Assembly: GCF_026745355.1 (NCBI RefSeq)
Contig: NC_079203.1
Span: 55,600,141 to 55,664,140, forward strand
From: Beta vulgaris subsp. vulgaris
Lineage: Eukaryota; Streptophyta; Magnoliopsida; Caryophyllales; Amaranthaceae
Reading direction: 5' to 3'
DNA length: 64,000 bases
How positions within the stretch are numbered: the first letter of the stretch is position 1; the number at the start of each line of letters is the position of its first letter. The translations under genes were made by a program, and so were the position numbers. Shown in pieces: positions 24,538 through 35,900 of this stretch. Under the pieces are notes generated by a model. The model had not been told where the DNA came from. It was given only the letters and a program-made list of their open reading frames with translations, and ran no database searches.

Positions 24538-27500
24538 TCACCTATGTACGGCGGTAGGTGAAGCTTGACAACCTCGTTCACTGGCGAGGTCGTCTTCCAA
24601 TTCACTACCATGCCCGGCATGGTTATTAACACTGTGCTCGGAACTGGCACTGCTCGTCGCAAGGGGTGAATCAGAAACACTAGCTGTCCTGCTTCCCGTA
24701 GGCCCTGATCTCACACTGTACATGGAAGATGCTGGAATTTTTGTCATCAATGGTCGTAAGTTACCAGGGATACTTCGCCTTATATCCTACACAACAAACA
24801 TACATGTAGCAATTATACACACAAACTAAAATGTGAAATATAACTTGACTGATAATAGTCCACAAGAGGCAAGGATCCATCACTGTGATATGGGGTCTCA
24901 GGAGGTCTGGGAAAGAGACAATAGGATCTCTTGGAAGTCGTCTCTTTAGAGTCTAAACTAGTCTAGGCTGCTTCGTAGTTACTGCAAGGCTAAATATGCC
25001 TTTTTCTTTTTGACATGAACATGTCTAGACCTCCCTGAACCCTCCACCAATGGCGAGATTCGACACTTGGACAAGGACCCAAGTCCAACACGAATACCCG
25101 AGTCTGAATGACATAGATTATTGCATTTCAAGGAGGCATCTAAGTGTTTATAGAAACATAAGATTCCAACATGAAAAGTGATTTACAATTAATGAAGCTG
25201 AGTTCAGAAGTCAAGTGAAAACATATTGGAGGATATGTGATACTGTAATACTATAGGCTTACGAAAACGGATCATGAAATTGAACAAAAAAGATGAGCAA
25301 GATTTTCCATCAAAAAGAAAGAAGATGAGCAAGATTAATGAACTCACCATATGCCGTATAGCCATATCCAAGGACTTCTTAGAAAGTGTTCGTCCAAAGC
25401 CAGAGCTATCAGGGGATGATGCCGATTTCCCTGATAAACTAGGAGAATGTTTGTCATCCTGTCTTGGTGGTCCCAATTTCCTCATGTTAATCACCCGCTC
25501 AACCATTTTTGTTCCAATAACTACAGGGCTCACGTCATCGTTTACTTTGGAATGCCCTCGACTCACTGCAGGCACAGAACTTCCACTAGAATGAATGCCA
25601 CCATTAGGGGCCCGCCCTCTGGAAGGAGAACAAGACTGACGTTTATGTCTTCCATTACTGATAGGCTCCACAGAAGAAGATCGGGCAGAGGGGGCTGCAG
25701 GTCTACCACGTGTAGCTGAAAGTGGTCTATCAGGGAGGGTAGTTCTCAGATTTGGTGGAGCATCTAAAGAAAAACCAGGCATCTCAGATGGGTTCCACGG
25801 CCGCGATCTAACAGTTGGAGAGGTACCACGAGAAGGCACAGGGTTCCTAGATGGTGCTGAACCCACTGACTTGCTACTAATTGAAGAAGATGACTTGTTA
25901 AGAGATGCAGTGACATTAGAACCACTTGAGGGCATTGACGGACGACGAGTTGGAGTCGATGCCCTGGATGTGGGTCGGGATGTAGGAGCTGTAGGCCTAG
26001 CTGTTGGAGTTGAAGATCTTGCAGTAGGCCTTGTTGGTGTAGCTGATCTTGCAGTGGACCTAGTAGGAGTCGATGACCTTGATGGCCCAGCTGATTGAAC
26101 TGTAGGTCTAGTAGTGGATCTTGTAGGGGTCGAGGACCTTGATGGACCTGCAGACCTGGTAGACGTCACAGAAGCTGTGGACCGAGCTGATGTCAATGAA
26201 CCAGAGGGCTTGGGTGAAGAGGAGTGAAGTGTGGGCTTCGAAGAAGACATTGTACTCCGAGAAGTTGGAGTAGAGGATCTTGAAGGTTTAGAAGATGTAG
26301 ACGTAGGGCGACCAGTAGGTGTTGCAGGTCTAGATCCACCCCCTGGTGTTGCTGGTCTTGACCCTGGACCCCCTGATGAGGGAGGCCTTGACCCTGGACC
26401 TCCTGATGAAGAAGGCCTCCGCATGCCTGAAATAGAAGAAGACAACCCAGCAGATGCAGTTGGCTGCCTTGGCATCAAGCTACTTCTCACAGTGGTCTCT
26501 GTCTGAGAGTTTGCCAACTGCACAACAGTTTTAAAGATGCTCTTAGAACAACCCAAGATCATATAAAGTATGCTACAAGGATAAGAAACATCATAGCCCA
26601 CTACTCTCTCCCCCCCCCCCCCACCAAAAAAAATAGAATAAAAATATAGTCATTCTCTCTCTTTGTACGACTTATCAAACAACCTCTAACAATAAGATGC
26701 TAATAGCCAGCAATCACCATAAAAATAATTAAAACAAGCAGCTTGACCACTAACAAATCCTGCTGCATTGCTGGAATCATCTATGGACTATCAAATTTCG
26801 ATAGACATGCAAAACTACAGACACATTTGTGACAATAGGAGGAAAATTAAAGCCACCATCCGAGACCAGCTACAGAGAGCAAAATTTAAGAACTTGGATA
26901 GCTTTCCACATAACATTTGTCACTAAATTACCCTCTTCACTGTACAAGTCATAAAAACATTTGGATAGAACAGATACTCTCTATTCTCTGGGGCTAATAA
27001 GTAAACAACCTCGTTTCTGTTAATTTTAGTGTGTTTTCTTACTCTTGATCTCAGTACAGTAGGTTGAGGTTTTGGAGCTTCTCCATCATCCATGTAGGTT
27101 TTCCTTGATTCCATCTCCAAAGAAGGAAACAGGGGAGTACCAGGAGGGGTCAGAAGCCTGAAACCAAAGAGAGAATGCCGGTAAGCACATCAGTAGAAAA
27201 AAAAAAGGAAGCATATACACATCCATCTTTAGATATTAGATAGACAACTTCCTGCCTGATACTAAGGCAATTCCAAAGAGAACTATCTATGATCAGGGTC
27301 CACATATCACCAGGATTCATTAATGGGAGCATCAATAGTACCAACTTCAAACACAAATGCCACCTCTAACTGCCCATGTTCAATTAAAAGAGATAGGATA
27401 CGACAATTAAAGAAAAGAATTTTGCCAGATTGAAAAGGAAGGGAGAGGGAGATCAAGCTCAATGTGCACTACCTAGTAAATACATGTAAAGAGAACTAAG

Positions 27501-29218
27501 CTAAACCTAGTTGGTGGGCAATGTCAAATTCATAACATGGCAACAAAAAGCAGTATGTTAGTTTCGCAACTTTAGAAGACAAGTGTTTTATTACAAAATC
27601 AAACAACACCAGATTAACAGGGAGGAAAACCATGGCTGAACATAAAATTCCCACTTACATTTTGGGATCTCCAAGAATAATTATTATTTTTTCTTCTAGC
27701 ATTTGATTGTTTCAAGTTGCAAATCTAACCTACATCAGATTATATTAAGAAATATCCATGACATCTGTACAATACATTGATTTAGGAAATGGGGGTAACA
27801 CTTTGTTCGTATAGCAATCATGGAGGGAAAGGTAAGAGATGGAAGGGAAAGGAAAGAAGGGGGGAAAGTGAGCTTGGATTTTCCTTTCAAATCTTTCCAA
27901 CAATGGAAGGATTTCGTTAATTAAGGGAAAGGAAAATGAATGCTTTCTATTCTCTATATCTCTTCTCTTTCCTTCCCTTTTCCCATGTTAGATCCAAGCA
28001 AGAAAATTGAATCTGCTTTATTTCCATCCCTCTCCTTTTCACTCTAAATCAATGCGCTACGGCCAAATTTGATTTTCGGTATGAATCACTCCCAACCGCA
28101 TACAAGAAGATTATCTATTTGTTATTAAAAGAGAGTTCCACACGAGCATCTTCATAGCTCTTATTAAGTACAATACTGAAGTTGCTACCCTGAAAAAGGA
28201 GGAGGCTAATAATATGACACATGTATTTTTCCTAAAGATGACAATGGTACACCAATAGCCACAATGCCTTAAAATTTTCATCTTGCAGATAATTTGAACT
28301 CCATACTTTATCGTAGTCCGTCTTTGATGTAGTCTAAACCACTCTTTGTCATAAATTATTATAGATCAAAAAAGTGCACTAGCAACAACCTACAGAAAAG
28401 TGTATTAGGGTCTTAGCTTGGAAGATGGGCAATCTCTTTCAAATTTCCTTTTGGAAGGGAACTTATAATCATCATTGAGTTTTGCTTCAAATACAAGCAG
28501 CAACTCATAAGAGTAGTTAGATGCCATTTAAAGGTCTGTTAAGGAAGATAAAATCACTCAAACAAACCTAATAAAATTCAGGTGCAAACCATATCATCTT
28601 TCTTCCTTAACTACATGACGAGGATCATTCATTAATAACCTAAAAATTAAATACATCGAGACGAATAATGTTACAATATACCAGTCATAATCATTCTTTT
28701 CGCCTTCTCCGTTTAGAAAGTCATCCGTCTTCCTCGCCGGCGTGGCGGACGGAATATTAAACAGCGGCGAACTTCCAGGTTGCGACACTGCAATAACATT
28801 CAAATTCAAATTCATAGCAGATAGTGAATATATAAGCCGAATCATCAATAACTCCAAATATAATCAAATCAATCGATTAAATAGGAAAGATATGACCTAA
28901 TAACGAGTCTTTCCTCATCAATCACAACAACTACTGAAGTCAACAAACACTAAAATACGCTATCAAAGATCAAATTAAACCAAAATAGCAAGAAATTTTC
29001 AAAAAATTTAGTTTAATACCTAAAGAATCATCCAATTCGTCTGCGTCTTGAAGAAGAAGAAGATCATTTTTATCTTTCTCGCGTTTTCGCATTTCGAGGA
29101 ACAATGCGAGGTCATCTTCTTTCTCTCTCATCGTCGAAGAATGAAGACTCTTCAGCTGTGGAACTCTCGGTCTAATCGACGGCATTAGCGTTTCCGGACC
29201 TCTGAAACTCCGATTCAT
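24538..29218 (-). CDS. Basic proline/serine-rich microtubule-associated protein (BPP family)
   Basis: Five exons: 29218-29020, 28787-28682, 27157-27043, 26517-25348 and 24786-24538. They join into 1839 nt, 612 residues plus stop. The N-terminus MNRSFRGPE and the block DYDWLLTPPGTPLFPSLE (about residues 100-117, spanning two joins) mark a plant-specific family that I know as BPP (basic proline-rich proteins; Arabidopsis At2g40070 as I remember). Exon 4 encodes a very basic Ser/Thr/Pro/Arg region (about 150-430) with repeated SRSSTPTRST-like units. The conserved end is FGRTLSKKSLDMAIRHM, then DIRRSIPGNLRPL. BPP proteins bind and stabilise cortical microtubules and affect directional cell growth. 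An upstream TTG in frame is not the start; the first ATG is at 29218. Exon 4 acceptor is preceded about 90 nt upstream by a 13-G run on the coding strand. Family is sure; exact member and function are inferred. Confidence 0.9.
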
Positions 29219-30065
29219 CGCAAAAATACCTTCAAAAACCCTAGCACAGTTTACGAAGCTCAACCACCAACAACCAAATCAAAAAATACCTAATTTCTCA
29301 TCAATCTTACCAAAAAAACACAACGCTTAAACTCCAAAATCTAAACCTCAGCTTTCTTTAAACTGATTATATCAAGAAAAAGATCTACAACGAACTCCAA
29401 ATTGCTGAAAATGGCGCAACTTACTCAATCAGCTCAAGAATAACTAAACAACCAGTATTTTTTCCAGCGAAATTTCAACAATATATCCTGAATCACATGA
29501 AAAAATTAAGAAGTTTCAGAAATCAATAAACGTCTAAAGATCGCAAAGTTTTTTGAATTTGAGTACTTCAGTTTGAATTAGCCACCATTGAAGAGAGAGA
29601 AAGATAGAGAGAGAGATCGAGAGATTTTGAAGAGGAGAGAGAAAGTTAGAGAGAGAGTGGCAAGGGTGTTAATAGATTTGAAAATGATGGATAAAATGGA
29701 GATAAAGAAAAATAAAAAGAGGGTAGGAAAGGATTGTTTGGATTTCAATTTAAGGAAAGAGAGAGATAGAGAAAAAAAAACAAGTAAAAGACGAATTTAT
29801 GAGAAAGAAGGATAGGATAAAACGACAGATAATCAATTACGCTACTACAGAAGTTATTAATCAAGTGTATTATAAAATTGGCCCCAACCTCAAGTTCTCA
29901 GGTTTCTATGTGTGTCTCAAGTGATAAAAGACTTGGTCTTTTGTTGGACTCGAAAAATTATGGATTCTCATTTTAGTCCTCAGGGATATTGAGTACTTGT
30001 TACTTCAATAAGGGTGGGGGTTTGGGCCTACTATTATTGCTATTAATGATTTTTATGCTTTTATG
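29219..30065. other. Upstream region of the BPP-type gene
   Basis: No gene seen. At about 29590-29670 the plus strand is nearly pure GA (GAGAGA runs), so on the coding strand of the BPP gene it is a CT-rich tract 370-450 bp before the start codon, as in many plant core promoters and leaders. An open frame through this tract is a composition artefact. Confidence 0.5.
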
Positions 30066-30069
30066 GTTG

Positions 30070-30362
30070 AATTAATGTAAAAATGATCTCAACATTCTGA
30101 ATTATAGATCGGGTACACCCAATACTACTAGCTACGACTAGTGTCTAAATAGTACCAACTATGTGGTGGGGGCGTGGGGCGTGCATTTTGTACCACAAAA
30201 AAGGATGGAAGCCTAAAATTTTGTTGAAGACGATGGGTTTTTATGGTACAGGCTGCACCTCACCCCGTAGCTGGTGGTGTTTAGGCTATTAGTCATAGTT
30301 GGTGGTGTTGGGTGCACCCGGACTATAATTCGGGACGTTGAGGTCAATTTTGTCTTGAATTA
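30070..30362. repeat. Fold-back element with about 130-bp inverted arms
   Basis: About 30085-30213 and the reverse complement of about 30220-30348 are alike over their length (outer ends GA(T/C)CTCAAC.TTC.GAATTATAG; centre of arms GGGT(A/G)CACCCAA). Many differences are C/T or G/A changes, as expected from decay of methylated cytosines. No coding content. Probably a MITE or fold-back transposon whose family I cannot name; the similarity continues weakly about 20 bp outside. Confidence 0.7.
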
Positions 30363-30785
30363 ATTATATAGTTTAATAAATGTGGTAAATGTGATTCGAT
30401 TTTAAGTTTTTGTTATGTCGATAAGTTACTTGAAATTGGATGAATGAGGTGTTAAAGATTGAGCCATAGAAGGTATGAGGGAAAGGGGGTGGACTGGGTA
30501 TGGGGGGATTGAGATAATGATTCGAACTTAGTTGGCATGGTAATTTATGTGAGTAATTTATGATCTACTTAATTTATTTATTTTTTGCGTTGTCAGCTTG
30601 TTTTTTATTTCCAGCGTCACACGTTTAAGTGATTATGTGGCATTGTACATATGTACTTAACTATGTACTTCGTATATATCATCATCAATAACTCCATATG
30701 AGCTTATTTGTAATATCGTTACAACTTTAGTAATTTTTATCATTAATCCATATATATATATTTAAGATTAGTTAACAATTTATTA

Positions 30786-31036
30786 ATTGAAATTTGAAAC
30801 AAGGTCACTTAAATTACTATTTCAATTTTTCACTTTGACGGTTTGACCATCTTGTGTTATTTATAGGTAAGAAAAAACACAGTCATGTAGGATCTTGTTA
30901 GATTTGTCTCGATATATATATTTTCAAATAAACTTTTTTAAAATTTGTGCGTATGTATAATTCAATATATTGATGCTTGAAATTTTACTTTGGCAAACGG
31001 CAGAAATGGTAGAGCTGGAAAAATGGAGGAAGTTTA
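30786..31036. mobile_element. Stowaway-like MITE remnant
   Basis: Right end ATGGAGGAAGT and the internal box GTCATGTAGGATCTTGTTAG match other elements in this window. The left end is not clear, so the borders are approximate. Confidence 0.4.
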
Positions 31037-31308
31037 AAGGTAAGGCTAACCACCTAAAATTGAATTAAAAATTCATATGAAAATTACCCGTTATATATTT
31101 GTACCGTACTAATACACTAAGATTTTGCTAATGTCATTTATACCCTTAATAATTGTGTTATTTATTAGTAATACCTCTTTATCTATGTTAAATTAAGATT
31201 TGGGAACATAAGGGAATCTCATCATGCATCAATAGTATATATATCGATCAACATTATATATCATAAACAATAATTTTTAGGTCAAGAAAAGTTCTTCATA
31301 GTATGTAG

Positions 31309-31497
31309 TAGAGTTGATCATTTTGGTCGGCGGTCGGGTCCGGTCCAAATTTTTTTTGGCTTTGGACTAGTCAAAAAGGACTTTTCAGTCTTATTTTTTG
31401 GCCCGGCATAGCGGGATTTGGGCACAAAATTTTTACTCCACTAGTGGGCAATTTTTAAGGCGCAACCCGACCAGAATCCAGTCCATGATCACCTCTA
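31309..31497. mobile_element. hAT-type MITE, 189 bp
   Basis: Ends TAGAGTTGATCA and TGATCACCTCTA are inverted copies with one difference. Flanks GTATGTAG (31301-31308) and ATATGTAG (31498-31505) match in 7 of 8 bases, consistent with an old 8-bp target duplication. TAGAG...CTCTA ends are common in hAT elements. The inside has GGCCCGG-type GC blocks. Confidence 0.7.
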
Positions 31498-31916
31498 ATA
31501 TGTAGATGTTCTTTGAAGTTATTGAAATGATAAGATTGGAAAATAAAGGACAATACAACCATCATTGTTTTTTTGAACTAAGATTGGTTTGTACGAACTA
31601 TTATTATTTGTGTCCAAAACCTCATATATTGAGAGTCTCGATATGACTTATGATGAATCTTAAGTGGTCGGACCTATTACGTTGCCTTTAAACACCTCAC
31701 ACAACCTATTTTTTTTTATAATTTTATTTCAAAAAGTTCACCATATTTTCTTTATAAGGCATGAAACTGATTCAAAAGTCTTTTCATAACCGTTGCATCT
31801 TACTAGATTTGTTTTCAAGCACCAAAAATGTCCAAAACTTTGTACAATAACTTTCATTTTGTCATTTTTTTTTGTTTATCTTAGACTTTTTAAAGGTCGA
31901 CCATTTTTCTAATCCA

Positions 31917-32630
31917 GGACTTCGCAAGGATACCGAATTACCTTCGAATAACTTTTGACGGATAGGATTATCCGAAATGAACGCACCTTACATTTAATAT
32001 CGATACCGTGCCCATCATGCCTTCGATGCTTCGAGTGTAGCATTAATTACCAAGTGGAATTTTTTTTCTATTTATTTTAGACTTTTTGATGCCCGACCAT
32101 TATTTTTATTCAGGACTTCATATAGGATGCCGAATTACCTTCGAAGGATTATCCGAAATGAACACACCTTATGTTCGATATCGATACCACGCCCATCACG
32201 CCTTCGAGGCTTCGAGTGTAGCATTACCAAGTGGAATTTTTTTTTAGACTTTGTGAAGCCCGATTATTTTTTTTATCCAGGACTTCAAATAGGGTACCGA
32301 ACTACCTTTGAATGACTTTTGACGAATAGGATTATCGAAATGAACACACCTTACTTTCGATACCGATATCGCGCCCATCACGCATTGGAGTGTAGTATTA
32401 CCAAGTGGAATTTTTTTCTATTTATTTTAGACTTTTTGAAGCCCAATCACTTTTTATTTATTTATTTTTATCCAGGACTTCAAATAAGATACCGAACTAC
32501 CTTCGAATGATTTTTAAATTTTGACGAATAGAATTATCTGAAATGAACAAATCTTACGTTCGATACCGATATCGCGCCCACGACGCCTTCGAGTGTAGTA
32601 GCATTACCAAGTGGAATTTCTTTCTTTTCT
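31917..32630. repeat. Four-copy tandem repeat just upstream of ATE1
   Basis: Four units begin near 31917, 32112, 32279 and 32475, each starting AGGACTTC, containing GATACCGAA(T/C)TACCTT, GGATTAT(C)CGAAATGAAC and GCGCCCATCACGCCTTCGAG, and ending ATTACCAAGTGGAATTTTT. A partial unit precedes the first. Period varies from about 167 to 196 bp by internal indels. The array ends about 335 bp before the ATE1 start codon. Small open frames in it are not conserved between copies, so it is not coding. Confidence 0.9.
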
Positions 32631-32966
32631 AATTCCGGAATTCGTTTACTTTATTGTCCGCTCGAGTCTTTCTTTAATGTCAATCCTACAATTTAACCCA
32701 AACCTTATAATCAGTGACGATCTCTAAAATTCAACATCTCATCCTCCTCAATTTACTCGAATCAATAATTCAAAAACTGAGCTTAGCAAATTCTGCTAGA
32801 AATTCCGATTTGTTTCGGCAGTATTCCAACTTTTTCAGCTCTCAAAAAGACGAGAATCAAATCAATTAAAACTGTCGATTTTGTAGAATTTGAATCCTTT
32901 CAATTATTGAATTTCGATTTCTTGAACTAATTTGAAGGTGTAATTATAATTTATTGATTTACTCAA

Positions 32967-35900
32967 ATGATGAGAAACGAATCGAGTAGCAGCAGCAGCA
33001 GCGGCGAAAGTGTCGTCGCCGATGTCGGGAGGCGTCGCTCTACCTGCGGTTACTGTAAATCTGGTCGTCGCTCCAGTATAACTCATGGTAAATTTATATT
33101 CCTTTGATTTGAATTTAGCTTCATCAATTTTTTTGACGATGATTTTTGATGTTATGAATGATGATCTCGGTTAATTTTGTGAATAATCATGAATATTTTA
33201 GTGTTAATGTTTGACGGTAAATAACAAAAGTATGAAAGATTGATGTGTCGTTGTGGATAAATGTGATGATCGGTGATGTTTTCTTTCTATTTTGTTTAAA
33301 ATTACGACGTTTATGGAAATTTTCTGTTCCTAGATTTTCTTTGTGTTATGTGTTTGTTATTAATGTAAACTAAGATTTACTTTGGTATGTATGGTAATGT
33401 ATTTTGGAATGTATCAAAGTAATGGTTTAATCATTGTGTATTTTCTGTATGATTCATGTGTTTATTCGATTTTTGATTGAAGTTATGTGATATTCTTGAT
33501 TACTCTTTGGAAACTCAGCAAATTATTATACTAGTAGAGCGGTGGTTTCGTTGTACCTCAAAGTGAAATACAGTGAAAATGCTGTTGAAGACTTGAAGTT
33601 AGTCAGTTATCATGAAATTGAACAGATTAATGAGATCATATCCTTTAAACATGTGATGATTGTGTTGAAATTGTGAGATATAAATGAGATTGTTTGATAA
33701 ATACTGCTTCTTTTAAGCTGATGAAGTTTCCTGAAATGTTAATACAAACATCAGTATAGTTTACGCTGTTGCATGATTGCATCATCATGCTTGTAACTTC
33801 AATTTCTTTTTCATTTACTTGACAAAGGGCTATGATTTATGTACTTATGTTTACGTTTGATTTTTGCAGGTTTATGGGCAAACAGCCTTACTGTTTATGA
33901 TTATCAAGGTTGGTTTTTTTTGGGATCTCGTCAGATCACTACTATCCCTAGTGATAGAGATTTGTGCCTGTGTGAAATATTGATGAACTCCCTTATCTTT
34001 ATCGTATTATATCTTGCATTATGGAGGTCTATGAGGCCTTGATTGACATGATTAAGTTAGTGCTTTATTCATTATACTGCTTAGCATCGTGGTCTTCATG
34101 AAATAGTTGTTCCTGTTTTGTGTCTCCTCCACGTATTGCTTCTTATCCACTTTCTTACCTGGTGACATGATTAAGTTAGTGCTTTATGCATTATACTGCT
34201 TAGCATCGTGGTCTTCATAAAATAGTTGTTCCTATTTTGCGTCTTCTCCACGTACTTACTTGGCAGAACCTTTCCCTCTTGCTTCTTATCCACTTTCTTA
34301 CTGGTGACCCCTGAATTTAAGGCTTTCCTTCAGCAAGAGGAATAGGTTTTCTTGGTGCTGTGCCGGTTCTCGGGCATATTTGGAGTGAGGGCTTGGCTCT
34401 GAAACAGTAAAAGGAATAAGGATAGGTGAGCCCAGAGGGGAAATCCAGGCTTCTTCCATATTTGCTCTTTGCCTCTACTATACATCAGACTTATCCAAAA
34501 GAGACTTAGAATTTCTCTTGACCAAAGCTCAATTCACCACATGAAAGTTTGGCACTATAGTTAGCTCTGTGCTTTGACCTTTTAGCCACTTAGCCAGTGA
34601 AGAGAATTGCACATTCATCCCGGCTCTGTTTACTTCACCTTGAAACTTCTTATCCAAATAAGTTGTAATAAGTTTCAAGCTATTCAAACAAGTTCAGTTT
34701 AGTTCCAATAAGTGCTACTTTAAATTCACAACTACAATATCAATTTAGTTTAGATAAGTTAAGATAAGTCAAATTCAGGTGAAGAGAATACACCTCACTT
34801 TTCTAGGACCTTCTTTGATTAGATGATGGCAGAACTATGCAAAGTGGTGTTTTAAATTGACTAGCGAAGCAGAACTACTTATGGAGATTGAAGTGATAAG
34901 TCACAAAAAGGTTTGGTCTAAAAAAGGTAGTTTACCTGTTTTGTGCTTGCATCAAGAGCCTTTTTATGCCAAACCTTTTGTGACTTATCACTTCGATCTC
35001 CATAATAATATTTATGTTTATCCAAACAATTTGCCCATTAGTCGGGCCGGGCCGCGCCTAAAGAAATTTGCCCATTAGTTGGGCCGGACCAATATTTTGT
35101 TCCCCAAAACCCGCAATTTCGAGCAAAAACAACGAGCTTTTTGGGCCAAAATCAGACCGGGCCAAAAATTTGAACAAAAAAGTGATTTTTAGGTTGCCGA
35201 AAACCTATCACAAACCCAAAAAAAATTGGGCCCGGCCAGAATTCGGTCCCAAAAAAATGCCCAAGCCCGTGCATTTTGCGGGTCGGGCTCACTTTGATCA
35301 GGAAATGAACTCTAATGTTAAAATATCCTATTATTGTTATAGTTTCAAAACGGATGCTATTGTCACATAAGATCATATAATCTTTGGACAATGGACAGTA
35401 TGCTCGTATAAAGGTGCTTTGAATCAATCTAATAGTGGCTATGACAATAGACTTACATGATTATAGTTTAAATCTCTAGTAGTAATCTTCAGGATGCTTA
35501 TATTGTTATTGCAAGGATTTCTTCTCTATATGTGATACTAACTACTAGACTACTAATAAGAGGAACTACTAATGCTTGTCTAGGGCTACTGTGGCACATT
35601 TTGCCTACCATTACCCCGTATATAATCTTTTGCTCTCTCGACCAATTTGGAGTTGATTCATGGGATGAGAGGTAAAACCATCATGTCCGTATGGTGTCCC
35701 CTGGCTTATTGACAAGCCCGGCCATGAGCATGTGCATCATGGGCCTCGGCACAGGGCCTCAGGAAAATGAGAGCCCTATTAATTGTTATAGTAAGTATGT
35801 GTAAAGTTATATTTGTTTGAGTGGTTAAGGAATTAGTTTGCATCGTTGGCATCTTCTTTTAAGTTACTGTGAAGTTAGGAGTTCGAATCTTCGACGGCCC

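Noticed and set aside
25871..26506. Open frames on the plus strand rich in Val, Gly, Asp, Leu
   Set aside because: They are the antisense reading of the repetitive BPP exon 4 and have no independent support.
26610..26622. Run of 13 C as a possible G-quadruplex signal
   Set aside because: A single homopolymer in intron 3 of the BPP gene; unremarkable without further G tracts.
29588..29815. Lys/Arg/Glu-rich 75-codon frame
   Set aside because: It reads a GAGAGA-type tract upstream of the BPP gene; composition alone keeps it open.
32127..32510. Two similar small frames ending in WNFFL...F-like stretches
   Set aside because: They come from copies of the tandem repeat and are not kept in frame in the other copies.
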